DNA from: Gymnothorax reevesii
Lineage: Eukaryota; Chordata; Actinopteri; Anguilliformes; Muraenidae
Assembly: GCA_029721435.1 (NCBI GenBank)
Contig: CM056580.1
Location: 75,355,367-75,419,366 of the forward strand
Length of the DNA: 64,000 bases
Direction: 5' to 3'
Below are positions 16,499 to 27,869 of the stretch, in pieces (the stretch's first letter is position 1; each line of letters begins with the position of its first letter). The position numbers and the translations under genes are program-made. A model generated the notes under the pieces. It searched no databases. It had not been told where the DNA came from and saw nothing but the letters and a program-made list of their open reading frames with translations.

Positions 16499-16672
16499 AA
16501 TGCCCGGCCAGCCAGCCTGCCAGCCAATCGTCGGCCAACCAGTCGTAGGAAGTTCTTCCCTGCCTGCCGACCAATCACTGAACAGCCAGCCAGCCAATCG
16601 TCAGCCAACCTATCATTTAAGTTCTTCCACGCCGGCTGACCAATCGCTGAACTTCTTCCCAGCCGGCCAGCC
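16499..16672. repeat. Minisatellite-like CCAGCCAGCCAATCG repeat
   Basis: Several imperfect units share GCCAGCCAATCGT, GGCCAACC and GAAGTTCTTCC. The reading frames across it are artefacts of the repeat. Confidence 0.6.
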
Positions 16673-17844
16673 AAATGTTAAACTTGATCACTCAGGCAGT
16701 TAGTCACTCACTCAGCGATATTCACGTTTATAGGGGCCCAAAAATACTGAAACCTTGTGCAGCAATAGGGTGTAATAATAGGACTGTGCTATCTATTTTT
16801 TCTTTTCCCAAGGATGTAGACATAAGAAATAAATGAGCAACTGTCATATTAGATTCCAGCTTAACAAGTTTGAATGAACTAGATAATGTTCTTTTGATTT
16901 GCAATACCCTTGAAGCTTGCTAATGGCAATTACAGTAATTGGTAAACGCCCAAGCTAGGCAGCTAACTCATATTCATAACGCTTAATATAGTTAGCGGCG
17001 TGGAAAAAATGCCCGAAGAAGCAAAGTAAAATGAAATATAGAAGCATCATGCAGATATAAGACAGATGCATGTACACTTGCAATCAAAATTACTCAACCC
17101 CCATTGCAAGTTAGGTTTACTGGCAAAATTTCCAAACTTTCAGCAGTTTGCAAAGAACATATCAAGCAAGAACAATTTAAATAGCTCAACACAACAGATA
17201 TTACGAGTGGTTTCTCCAAATTCAACTCAAAATGTTGACAGTTGCTTATATACTTTTGTATATTCCAACATTTACTGCAAGCAGAACTCTCAAAATACTT
17301 CTGTAACCAAGCCCACTCAGGAGAAAAGAAGTGCGACCAATTTCTTACAATGGGGGTCTATTGGGGATGAGAGGTCTTCCTTACTCTAGTGTCTTTGGTT
17401 TGAACGTCGGTGTCACAGCTGCCAACAGAGATTATCTCGCTGAAAAAATCTTAGCTAGGAAGCATATGAAATTTGATTAGAATTTGTTTGCTGATTTGAC
17501 CAATTATAGTTACATCTATGTGATTTGGTCATCTTGATGTTGTTCTGAAGCTGGAGCTTTACTCTTGGTGAATGGATTGCTGGCTAACATGAGCAAATAT
17601 TAGCTTGCAAGCACATTGGTGTACGAAACAAAACACATGCCGTGGTGTGCCCTTGTACGGGAGGTGTCTGCCTGAAATGTGAACACAACTCGACTGTACT
17701 GAGCTCATTCTCTGTAAACACCGATAAAAGAACTTTCGCTACGTTAGATATTTGCCTTGCGCTATTGGAGCATCCACAAGGTTCTATGAATGATGATTGA
17801 ATGATGTGATGATGTGTTTTCAATTGTGATACCTGTAATATTTC
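16673..17844. other. No gene recognised
   Basis: AT-rich sequence with no recognised exon or repeat terminus. A 107-codon open frame at 17066-17389 has no family resemblance and looks like chance. Confidence 0.4.
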
Positions 17845-18290
17845 TCCTACTAACGTCTTACTGTCTGGTTGCACTAGCTCGGCCCTTCAATTAGTGCAGA
17901 ATGCTGTAGCTAAGGTTCTGACCAGGACTAAGAAATATAATCACATTAGCCCGGTGCTCAAAAATCTTCATTGGCTGCCTGTAAAATTCAGAATTGAGTA
18001 CAAAATACTACTACTAACTTACAATGCTTTAATTGACTTGGCCCCGGAATATCTTTACAGTCTTCTCATTCCTTACTCCCCACTAAGATTACTTTGTTCA
18101 CAAGGTGCTGAATACATGAGAATTCCAAATATATCTAGAAATTCAATTGGAGACAGAACATTCTCTTACATAGAACCAATTTTATGGAACAATCTCCCAA
18201 GACAAAGTCGGGCTTCAGACACACTCTGTGTCTTCAGGAGTAGGCTGAAAACTTATCTTTTTAGTCAAGCCTATGATTAGTTCATGATTA
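17845..18290 (+). pseudogene. L2-type LINE reverse transcriptase, C-terminal fragment
   Basis: The plus strand reads LLSGCTSSALQLVQNAVAKV, followed by HISPVLKNLHWLPVKFRIEY, LAPEYLYSLLIPY and FRSRLKTYLFSQAYD. This matches the C-terminal tail of teleost L2-like reverse transcriptases. The catalytic domain is absent, as expected of a 5'-truncated LINE. The 3' tail may extend to about 18480. Confidence 0.8.
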
Positions 18291-18745
18291 GTTATGTATA
18301 AACATTTATTTGGCTCTATAGGGACTGACTATAACCTTGTTTTATGATAGGTTCACAAGATATTGGAAGCCAGTGTTAAGTAATCCATGTGGAACCAGTG
18401 GCACTGAGCATGCATTAACGGTGCCAGTGGGGCTTGCTACCGCCTTAGTCACCGGGAAGGTCCAAACGGTACTACACCGAAAAAAGAAAACCTTGGGTAA
18501 ACTTTAAAAAATTGAAGCAATCAATCACACCTAATTTTGAGCATTGGCTCCATGCAAATAATTAATTCATTCATTATACTCAAATAAAAAAAAATTGGTT
18601 GAGCCATAACCATAAACTAGAGAGTTTATTTTAAATTAGTAAACTCATCATTTTCAACTCATGTAATGACAAAAAAACACATTCAGTGAACAACAGCACT
18701 GTTTTACATTTTTCAGTGTAGTGTTTAGAAACCCCCTCCTTAAAT

Positions 18746-21230
18746 TGCCACCTTATCGTGGTGGAGGGGTTTGAGTACCTGAATGATCATAGGAGCTATG
18801 TTGTCTGGGGCTTATTGCCCCTGGTAGAGTCTCCCAGGGCAAACAAGTCCTAGGTGACAGGCCAGACGAAGAGAGGTTCAAAACTCCCCTAATGAATGAA
18901 CCGTAAACCAAGCATGTTCACGTCGCCCGGATTGGCGTCACCGTGACCCCACTCTGGAGCCAGGCCTGGGGTTGGGGCTGGCAGGCGAGCGCCTGGTGGT
19001 CGGGTCTCTGCCCACAGAACCCGGCTGGGCACAGCCCGAATGTGCGACGTGGGCCCGCCTTCCCGTAAGCCCATCACCCGCGGGAGGGTTCAAAAGGGGC
19101 AGATGCCTTGTGCTTTGGGTGGCAGTCGTGGGTGGGGGCCCTGGCGACCCAATCCCTGGATGCAGAAACTGGTTCTCGGGACATGGAATGTCACCTCACT
19201 GGTTGGGAAGGAGCCTGACCTTGTGCAGGAGGTCGAGCGATGAGGCTAGAGATAGTCGGGCTCACCTCCACACACAGTCTGGGCTCTGGAACCCAACTCC
19301 TCGAGAGAGGCTGGACTCTCTTCTATTCTGGGGTTGGCCGCGGTGAGAGGCGGCGGGCTGGTGTGGGTTTGCTTATAGCCCCCAGCTTAGCCGCCATGTG
19401 TTGGAGTTTTTCCCGGTGGGTGAACGAGAAAAAACTTGGGTATGGGAAAAGTTCAGGGAGGCTATGGAGGAGGATTATTAGTCGGCCCCGAAGAGGTTCT
19501 GGCAAACTGTTCGGCGCCTCAGGAGGGGAAAGCAGTGCCCTGCCAACACTGTTTACAATGGAGGTGGGGAGCTGTTGACTTCAACTGAGGATATTGTCGG
19601 CTGGTGGAAGGAATACTTGGAGGATCTCCTCAATCCCACTGACACCCCTTCCATAGAGGAAGCAGAGGCTGGGGACCCAGAGGCTGATTCATCCATAACT
19701 CTGGCTGAAGTCACTGAGGAAGTTCAGAAGCTCCTTGGTGGCAAGGCACCGGGGGTGGATGATATCTGCTCTGAGTGCCTCAAGTCTCTGGATGTTGTAG
19801 GGCTGTCTTGGTTGACACGCCTTTGCAACATCGCGTGGCAGTCGGGGACAGTGCCTCCGGACTGGACAGTGCCTCCGGACTGGCAGACCGGGGTGGTAGT
19901 CCCTCTTTTTAAGAAGGGGGACCGGAGGCTGTGTTCCAACTATAGGGGGATCACACTCCTCAGCCTCCCGGGTAAAGTCTATTCCAGGGTGCTGGAGAGG
20001 AGAATCTGGCCGACAGTCGAACCTCGTATTCAGGAGGAACAATGCGGTTTTCGTCCTGGTCGTGGAACGCTGGACCAGCTCTATACCCTCCGCAGGGTGC
20101 TTAAGGGTTCATGGGAGTTTGCCCAACCAGTTCACATGTGTTTTGTGGACTTGGAGAAGGCATTCGACTGTGTCTCTCGTGGCATTCTGTGGGAGGTGCT
20201 TCGAAAGTATGGAGTCCGGGGCCCTCTACTAAGGGCTGTGCGGTCTCTGTATGACCGGAGCAGGAGCTTGGTTTGCATTGCCGGCAGTAAGTCAGACCTG
20301 TTTCCAGTGCATGTTGGACTCCAGCAGGGCTGCCCTTTGTCACCTGTTCTGTTCATTATTTTTATGGACAGGATTTCTAGGCGCAGCCAGGGGCCGGAGG
20401 GAGTCCGATTCGGGGACCAGTGGATCTCATCCCTGCTTTTTGCAGTTGGCTCCTTCGAACCTGGACCTTCAGCATGTACTGGGGCGGTTTGCAGCCGAGT
20501 GCGAAGCAGCTGGGATGAGAATCAGCACCTCCAAGTCCGAGGCTATAGTTCTCGACTGGAAAAAGGCGGCTAGTCCCCTCCGGATTGGAGGAGAGCTCCT
20601 GCCTCAAGTGGAGGAGTTTAAGTATCTTGGGGTCTTGTTCACGAGTGAGGGAAGGATGGAGAGTGAGATTGACAGACGGAACGGTGCAGCGGCAGCAGTA
20701 ATGCGGTCGTTGTACCGATCTGTTGTGGTGAAAAAGGAGCTGAGCCGAAAGGCGAAGCTCTCAATTTTCCAGTCAATCTACGTTCCTACCCTTACCTATG
20801 GTCAGGAACTTTGGGTCATGACCGAAAGAACAAGATCTAGGATACAAGCGGCTGAAATGGGTTTCCTCCGCAGGGTGGCGGGGCGCTCCTTTAGAGACTG
20901 GGTGAGAAGCTCTGTCACCCGGGAGCTCAGAGTAGAGCCGCTGCTCCTCCACGTCGAGAGGAGTCAGTTGAGGTGGCTCAGGCATCTATATTGGATGCGC
21001 CCTGGACGCCTTCCTGGGAAGGTGTTCCAGGCATGCCCCACCGGGAGGAGGCCCCGAGGAAGACCCAGGACACACTGGAGGGACTATGTCGCTCGGCTGG
21101 CCTATGAACGCCTCGGGATACCCCCGGGAGAACTGGAGGAAGTGTCCAGGGAGAGGGAAGCCTGGGCATCTTTGCTTAGACTGCTGCCCCCGCGACCCGG
21201 CCCTGGATTAAGCGGAAGATGATGAGATGA
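18746..21230 (+). mobile_element. Non-LTR retrotransposon (jockey/I-superfamily type), internally deleted
   Basis: The element opens with a characteristic fish LINE 5' text (TTATCGTGGTGGAGGGGTTT at 18751) and ends in a GATGA-rich simple repeat at 21213-21230. The endonuclease start (LGTWNVTSLVGKEPDLVQEV) is kept at 19170-19240, but most of the endonuclease is deleted near 19420. Reverse transcriptase and a C-terminal domain follow. I do not assign the clade firmly (Nimb/I-like is one possibility). Confidence 0.8.
19575..21222 (+). pseudogene. LINE reverse transcriptase lacking its FADD active site
   Basis: Frames at 19575-20573 and 20251-21222 carry LLGGKAPGVDDICSECLKSL, VVVPLFKKGDRRLCSNYRGI, CGFRPGRGTLDQLYTLRRVL, MCFVDLEKAFDCVSRGIL and GLQQGCPLSPVLFIIFMDRI. 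A normal copy would then reach the catalytic FADD. Here LLFA runs straight into other text at about 20440, because a short deletion removes the FADD box and shifts the frame. The C-terminal part (LRVEPLLLHVERSQLRWLRH) is intact. An 18 bp tandem duplication lies at about 19847-19882. The enzyme cannot work. Confidence 0.85.
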
Positions 21231-21399
21231 GTGTGTAGAAACTCAAAGTACTCTAGCAGCCTGGTGTAAGTGTAGGGCCCCTGTGCTGCAAGAAGTGGAT
21301 GGAGGGGTGTTAACTGTTTCCTGATGAGTTGCTCCTAAATCTTTACTTAGCACATGACACAGGACTGTATTCTTATTAATATGCAGTCGTTTTATCCAA

Positions 21400-21885
21400 T
21401 GCCTCACCCCCCTTTTTTCTGTGTCTCTTTCCGAGGATCTTCTCCCTCCACTACCCTGAGTCCTGGACCAACAAAGCCCTGTCCCTCACCATGAGCTCTG
21501 ACTGCTGCTGTCCTGCTGTCCTGATCCGGTCCTGATCCAGTTCTGCACCATCCTCAGCATGCCACTTCCTGGAGCTACCAATGCCACTGTTCAGATGGAC
21601 TTGCCATTTTATTCTATTTTGCGTTATCTTGTTATTAATTAGCTAGCACGTGGAGGATGGGCCTCCCCACCACCAGGTTCCTCCTGAGATTTCTTCCCAC
21701 TGGGGAGTTTTTTCTCACCACTATTTGAGGATTTTTCTCCCTACTGGGAGTTTTTTTTGCCTCATTTGCTGTAGGGGGGAATAGGCTGGGCATTGCCCTT
21801 TCATTTATTTAATCTCTCACTGTACAGCGTCTTTGTGACAGTCTCTGTGAAAAGCGCTATACAAAATAAATTTAATTGAATGGAA
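21400..21885 (+). repeat. Dispersed LINE-tail/SINE-type repeat
   Basis: It contains GGAGGATGGGCCTCCCC, CTCCTGAGATTTCTTCCCA and the tail AAAAGCGCTATACAAAATAAA, typical of teleost LINE 3' ends and their SINEs. A second, shorter copy lies at 62700-62965. Confidence 0.65.
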
Positions 21886-22050
21886 TCGAATATTGGTTCA
21901 TTGTGCGCATGAATTTTTGGTATATTATGTGGACTGGAGTGTTTTGTCTGTTTGTGCCAACTAACAGATGAACAAAATGCCACACTTTTGCACTATGCTT
22001 CTTTTCAGTTTGGAGTAGTATCTTTGTGTTTTGTGTCATGGCCTTTTCAA

Positions 22051-22267
22051 CCCTTTAACTGCCTGCTCAGCCTTTTGGCAGAGCACATTTTGAGTCACTA
22101 TTTCTAATTGAAAGATGTGTTGAACTTACCAGATCAGATTTTTCTCAGCATTAAAGACTGCAAATGATTATTGGAGAAGGCTTCATCAGGCTAAGTTCAA
22201 CACATCTTTCAATTTAACACAGCGACTCAAACTGTGCTTGACCAAAATGGAGCAGGCAGTTAAAGGG
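22051..22267. mobile_element. Palindromic MITE, piggyBac-like
   Basis: Terminal inverted repeats of about 75 bp start CCCTTTAACTGCCTGCTC and end GAGCAGGCAGTTAAAGGG. The left flank is TCAA; after skipping the hAT-like MITE inserted at the right edge, the right flank is also TCAA (within GGGTCAAAAATGG). That fits a diverged TTAA-type target duplication. There is no coding sequence. Confidence 0.65.
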
Positions 22268-23420
22268 CAGTGGCGGTCCTACAGGAGGGGCGAATACATG
22301 TCCCTTTTAGTCCTGGCTAGATCTCAATCAATTTCCTTTATTGATGTCTTTTCCATTTATTGTAAGTGGCAACTGAAGACACGGTTTCTCTCCACATGCG
22401 ATCTAACAGCGATCAAATCGCGGGTTAAATTCAGTACAGTGGCGGAACAGAGAAATGGGTTGCACAAAACAGCCGTAGAAAACAATTATAAATCCTGACC
22501 TGTTCTCAGTCATCTTCATGATTAACAAAAGATTCACTCCGACAGCGCGCTGCATTTAACAGGTGCTGCTTTTTCTCCCCAATTAGGTAAGAGGACAATC
22601 ATTCATCTGGACCTGTATTTGCTGTATTTAAATCTTCGTTATTCAAAATTGCATAGCCTACCTGTCGACTCTCGCTAATTGCTTGAGCCGGACGCTTTTT
22701 ATAACCTCGTGCCGAGTGCCACGGTTTTTTCTTTTTCTTTAATCAACCCACGAAATACCGAGAGTGAGAGTCCGCGTTTCATTGGAACACGGACCAGTTC
22801 AATCACGCGAAGCATTGGCCAATTAATAAGCAAATTATTTTCCTGCACTGAATTTAGCCAATGACTTCATCGCTGTTAGATCGCATACGGTGAAAAACCG
22901 TGCCTTCAGTTGCCGATTACGATAATAATAATGCATCAATTTTATATAGCGCTTTTTTGGACACTCAAAGACGCTTTACAATGGAGGCATTATTCATTCA
23001 CACTCTGATGGTGGTAAACTACGTTTTTGTAGCCACAGCTGCCCTGGAGCAGACTGACGGAAGCGTGGCTGCCAGTATGCGCCTACGGCCCCTCCGACCA
23101 CCACCAAACATTCACACACAGCCATACAGGAGGGAGGGAGGATTCCTATATTGAATGTTTTGGATGGGTGGGGGAAACCGGAGTACCCGGAGGAAACCCA
23201 CGCGAACACGGGGAGAACATGCAAACTCCACACAGAAAGGCCCCAGGCCAGATTCAAACCCACGGCCTTCTTGCTGTGAGGCAGTAGTGCTAACCACTAT
23301 GCCACCATGCCGCCCACAACTGGAAAAGTAACTGGAAAAGATGTCAATAAAGGAAAATGATTGAGATCTAGCCAGGACTAAAAGGGACGTGTCTTTCCCC
23401 CTCCTGTCGGACCGCCACTG
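22268..23420. mobile_element. hAT-like MITE with ~190 bp inverted repeats
   Basis: It starts CAGTGGCGGTCC and ends GGACCGCCACTG. The arms pair for about 190 bp (for example TTTTAGTCCTGGCTAGATCT in both). Flanks are TTAAAGGG (22260-22267) and TTAAGGGT (23421-23428), consistent with an 8 bp duplication that lost one A. It lies on the right end of the piggyBac-like MITE and carries a SINE in its right half. Confidence 0.75.
22920..23315 (-). mobile_element. tRNA-derived SINE
   Basis: On the minus strand the head GGCGGCATGGTGGCATAGTG, the B-box region GTGGGTTTGAATC, the body TGTGTGGAGTTTGCATGTTC and the tail AAAGCGTCTTTGAGTGTCC plus AAAAAGCGCTATATAAAAT are in order. The element ends in (ATT)n at 22920-22935. 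It is full length and nested in the hAT-like MITE. Confidence 0.85.
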
Positions 23421-23429
23421 TTAAGGGTC

Positions 23430-24620
23430 AAAAATGGTTGACTCCCACCCCAAATCAATGTGCTGATGAAAGCATGAAACGGAGATGATGTTCTCAGAAA
23501 ATGTATGCATATGCCTACAGTGTGCACCTGGGAAGAGCAAATTAACTGAGAACAAGTTGGTCTTCATACTTTTTTTTCCATCTCATTCACATTCTGCAAC
23601 ACTTTATGGCTGTCTTGGGAGCCTGACTGGATCAATAAACTTGAAATTTTCCAGTATATGTTATAATACAATAACATAATACCTCCTTTCCTACCCATTG
23701 CACGCACAATACTTCAGTGGCCAAGCCTTCTTATCCTGAAAAATATGCTTAGCCAATGCCATTTTTCACCAATTCAAAAACAATATCATACTTGGTGAAG
23801 CTTTCCCATTCTGACAGAAGCCGAAAGAAGCACTGCTGATAGCAACCAGCAGATGGCACTAAATGCCCTCAATCATGATGCCAACAGCCGAGAAACCGCA
23901 ATCTCTGGCAGTCACAACGAACATTCCCTCTATCTAATCAAGGAAAAACAACGTTTTCTAGCTCTGGTTCCGCGCGTGAACAGACGACGAAAAGTTGGAA
24001 AAATTGACTCATCTCTCATTGTTGGACTCTTGTGCGTCTCAGCTGTCAATCCACAGAATAAGTCTACGGGGGGATTGGAGGAGGTGGTGGCGGTAGTGCC
24101 GCTGCGGGAGCAATTGCCACCGCAATTCGGTTAACAAACAAAAACACAAACATACAAACCAAACCAAAAACTTGCCCTCTCCCTTTTTGGGTGGTAATAA
24201 TTGTTTTAAAGGGAAGCTCTGGGCCCCACCACTCTTCAGTCCTAGAGACACCCGGTAAGTTCTGAAAAAAAATTATCTTCAATAAATTAAACGATAATTC
24301 AAAAGTCGCACTTTGTCTGTGCTCAAGTTGTCCTTTTTTAAAATTGAAATTAGTTTGCTGATCTTAAACATTTGAACTTGACAAAAATGGGAAAAATAAA
24401 GGAAATTAGGAATTGGGCTATTTTTTCCCTGCAGCGCCGTATGTCTATCACAGTCGGTATTGCATGGCTGGGTTTTTACATGTGGCCAGTTGTAATAGTA
24501 ACTGTGGCAGCAGTAAACAAAAAATATTTCAAACTGTTGACCAGAGATCCAAAATATATTTTATCACTGTTGTCATTAAGTGTCATTTGGTTTTTGTAAT
24601 GAGAAGTTGACATTGTTTGG
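23430..24620. other. No gene recognised
   Basis: Mixed AT-rich sequence. A 93-codon plus-strand frame at 23853-24134 has no family resemblance and no splice-site support. Confidence 0.4.
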
Positions 24621-24629
24621 GTTGTCTTG

Positions 24630-24750
24630 AGTCATAAATTTTTATGACATTAACATAATGTTTATGACACATTTATGACTGTGTCATGTAACAGTTATGA
24701 ATGTGTCATGTCAATCTTTTTATGATACCTTTAAGTAAAGTGTAACCCTT
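24630..24750. repeat. TTATGACA-rich repeat
   Basis: Alternating direct and inverted TTTATGACA/TGTCATGT motifs occur in about 120 bp. The type is common at the ends of fish MITEs. Confidence 0.5.
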
Positions 24751-24779
24751 ATGTTTCAAGTAGCTAACAAAGATCTTTT

Positions 24780-25020
24780 CATGGAGGATCCAAAGAGGTT
24801 AAATGTGCAGGGATTAAGTCTGCCTGTGACCATATATGGAGGTACACTTCTTCTCGTTGATTGCCTGATTACAATCCCTGCATTGCAACTTGTTTATTTT
24901 TGAGGGTGAATGTCCTGTAAATGTTCACTCCCTTTATTCTTCCACTGTCCTGGAAAAACCTCCTTAATAAAACAAACAATTGGCTTACAATCATGGTAAG
25001 TATTTTGGAGCCTCAAACAC
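24780..25020 (+). pseudogene. Paralogous promoter/exon-1 fossil of the MSMB-like gene
   Basis: This segment aligns with 37370-37590 upstream of the intact MSMB-like gene. Shared text includes TGCAGGGATTAAGTCT, AACTTGTTTATTTTT, GAGGGTGAATGTCCTGT, and TTACAATCATGGTAAGTAT, in which ATG (24993-24995) directly abuts a GTAAGT donor. The acceptor-like CAG of the intact copy reads GAG here (24910-24912). No matching exons 2-4 were found before 37 kb; LINE and transposon debris follow. It is probably the broken remnant of a tandem duplicate. Confidence 0.6.
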
Positions 25021-25238
25021 AGTTATTTTCGTGTCATTTGAAAACAGAATGTTGTGAACTGAATCAAAATTATTTCAAATTTGTACCTTTGTGATTTTTT
25101 TAACAACTGTAAGCAGCCCATTATGTATAACCAGACATGGCATAGCTAACAGTTTTCCACTCATTTCTTGATCCACTAGGTTAAGTTTAGCAAATTTTTA
25201 CCCACCAGTAAGCACATGTGAATCTCATGTAAGATAGC

Positions 25239-25790
25239 ATGCTATGGTTTCTATTGATAAATGGAGGAAATAACAGTTTTTCTTTTTGGAAGAAATTATC
25301 TGTGGCTGAAAGATCTGAAATATTGCGCTATAAAATAATTGGTGAGATGATAGATGACAAAATTAGCTGGAAACCTCACATGTCCAAGGTAAATTTATTA
25401 GAAGCATTTCTGTCCTGGCTAAAACAAAGAACATTCAAGATCTCAAATCACCACACATTCTTCACAGTTCACCTGTTTTACCGTCTCTTAATTACTCTGC
25501 GGAGGTTTGGGGAAATACTTACAAAAGCTGATTACAACTGCTTTTAATATTTCAAAACAGAGCCATGAGAATAGTTCATAATGCTGGTTGTCAGGAACTC
25601 ACCAATTTATTAATCTTCAAGTCTAAAACTTAAAAATTCTTTGACCTTGTGGAATTCAAAACTGCACAAATTATGTAGCCTATTAAGAAAGGAATAGTCA
25701 GCTGCAAGAATATATTCTGAAAATATTATTTGAAAAAGAAGTGGGTTATAATTGAAGAGGGGAGTAAAATTTGAGACCTCTTAGTGTTTG
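25239..25790 (+). pseudogene. Non-LTR reverse transcriptase C-terminal fragment
   Basis: Plus-strand pieces read IIGEMIDDKISWKPHMSKV and, after a frameshift, a tail ending FDLVEF and KLHKLC-like text. This resembles the thumb region of fish LINE polymerases (the GVIIDDKLSWKPHI type). Several frameshifts and stops are present. Confidence 0.6.
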
Positions 25791-25799
25791 TACTAAGAT

Positions 25800-27000
25800 A
25801 AAATTTTTTTCTATTTCTGTCACGTCGGTACCAGGCAGCCTGGTGACCACGTCCCCATCTGCAATCAACTCTCCACTTCCTCGTTCAAACTCGGCTGAAT
25901 ATTGATTACATTAACTTGTCTCCTTCCCTATGCACCATGTTCTCTTCACTTTGCCACCACCAGTGTTCATAGCTCCTGCGTTTCCTAGTCTCACGATTTT
26001 CTCGCGTTTTTAACTTACCGGCCCCAATGGGCTGTACATCAATTGGCTGTACATCTGTCTATAACCGCTGTCTAATCAGCTCCTGCCTTTCTACATAGTA
26101 TTGTCCAGTCTGCTTTAGACAGATCACGGGAAGGCGGTTTCGGGATACCTGATGCCCCTTTGGACTGGGCTTTGGGCGTTTTCTTTCGTGGCAGAAACTT
26201 TGCATTCCTGTGCCACTGTTGACCTTGGTCCTCTGTACAGTTCTTCACACACACAGAGACACATTCTGGGTAAATAGGATAATGAGCTTTGGGGTATTGA
26301 CATAAAAGATGTTTTAAGCAGTAAAAGATAGTAATGATACAAAAGATCTTTTGATAATAATACTGATGATAATAAGATGATAAGAATGCAAAGGATGTTG
26401 AGTATTATTCCACAACTGTTAATCATTTGTTTTATTGTAGTAGTTGATATACGTGTCTGTAATATTGATCGTACGTTGTGACGTTGATAACTCATAGAAG
26501 AGTATTAGGTCAGTGCTGGCTTGCTGCAGTGAAAGCTAACCTTAGTAATGTTATTTCTGTCGGCCTACTTCCTATTGAAATTACGTTAGCATTAGCCTCT
26601 AAATGCTAGTTTGATATAGCATTGATTCTATTTCCATTCCATTCCATTGATATAGCAAAGAATATCCTATACCTTCTGTACATGTACATACATTGTCATG
26701 TACATTTTGACAAGGTTCAGTAACTGAAAATTACCCATAAAGAGGGCCTTTGTTTTCCCATCAGGCCACCTAGTTATAAGATGGCATTGGGTTCAATTTG
26801 AAGTACTCATCAAGTCCTTTCATTGAAGACTAAGAAATCAAATACCAAAGTGTGCCCACATGCTGAAAAGCGGGCACCAAGTGGGCGTGTCCGGCGAAAT
26901 TGCCCGGAAAGGGGTTAATACTGGGCCACTCCCAATGAAGATATGGAGCAACTCGACCTCCCTAGGAAACCCTTTGTAGGTGCTATCATAAAGACAAAAC
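25800..27000. other. No gene recognised
   Basis: AT-rich intergenic sequence without a recognised exon, repeat terminus or RNA. Confidence 0.4.
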
Positions 27001-27002
27001 TA

Positions 27003-27170
27003 CAACTCCAATTCTGAAATAGTTGGGAAAGTGTAAATTGTGAATAAAATCAAAATGCAATGACTTTCAAATCACACCAGCCAGTATTTTATTCACAATA
27101 GAAGAGACACAACATAGCAAATGTTGAAACTAAAATTTTACAATTTTCACCTTAAAATTAGCAAATTTCA
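27003..27170. mobile_element. One-ended Tc1-like terminal fragment
   Basis: ACAACTCCAATTCTGAAATA followed by GTTGGGAAAGTGTAAATT matches the terminal repeat style of the Tc1-like element at 30766-37227. The opposite terminus is missing nearby. Confidence 0.5.
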
Positions 27171-27260
27171 AATTTGATGGCCGCTACAGGCCTGTTTACT
27201 ATGGTGTAGCATCCCGTCTTCTTCTTCATCTGAGATTCTGGCTTGCTGCATTGTGTATGG

Positions 27261-27430
27261 CAGGGCTGCCCAACCCTGTTCCTGTAGAGCTACCATCCTG
27301 TAGGTTTCTGCTCCAACCCTAATTCAACACACCTGATTCAGCTCATTAGCAGCTCATCAAGATCTGTAACTGGGAAAGCAGGTGGGGTTTGCTATGGTTG
27401 GAGTAATAACCTTCAGGATGGTAAGCTAGC
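27261..27430. mobile_element. hAT-like MITE, right end decayed
   Basis: It begins CAGGGCTGCCCAACCCTGTT, typical of a common fish palindromic hAT-like MITE, with internal CACACCTGATTCAGCTCATT. The right arm keeps only a diverged CCTTCAGGATGGTA. Confidence 0.6.
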
Positions 27431-27489
27431 AATTAACTGGGGGTAGGTGGTTGTTTTATCTGTATTCTTGCAGTCACTTGCTAATCGCA

Positions 27490-27795
27490 TGCTGGGCTCT
27501 GCACCCCTAGTCATTGCTGGCTATCATTCCCCCCCCCCCCCCCCCCAAAAAAAATGCAGGGCTTTGCAGCCCCTAGCCATTGCTGGCTATCATCATGCAA
27601 AAAAAAAAATGCAGGGCTTTGTAGCCCTTAGCCCTTACTGGCTATCATCATGCAAAAAATGCAGAACCTGGCAGCCCCTAGCCATTGCTGGCTATCATCA
27701 TGCAGCTCAAAAAAAAAAAGCAGGGCTTTACAGCCCCTAGCCATTGCTGGCTATCATCATGCAACAAAAAAAAAAAAAAAATGCAGGGCTATTCG
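27490..27795. repeat. Minisatellite, about 5 units of 60-65 bp
   Basis: Each unit has TGCAGGGCTTTGCAGCCCCT, then AGCCATTGCTGGCTATCATC and a variable homopolymer of C or A. It is followed by a LINE/SINE-tail-like AAAGTGCTATATAAATAAAA at 27837-27856. Confidence 0.75.
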
Positions 27796-27869
27796 GGGAT
27801 TAGGGATTAGTCTGGGCTCTTCCCTTTTCTCTATGTAAAGTGCTATATAAATAAAATTTAATTTAATTC

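Noticed and set aside
23853..24134. 93-codon candidate gene
   Set aside because: No splice sites, no upstream promoter signs and no resemblance to a known family.
24780..25020. A second functional MSMB gene
   Set aside because: Only the promoter/exon 1 part aligns. No exons encoding the cysteine-rich body were found before 37 kb.
27490..27795. CRISPR-like array
   Set aside because: Regular repeats, but the linkers are homopolymers, the units are diverged and the DNA is vertebrate. It is a minisatellite.
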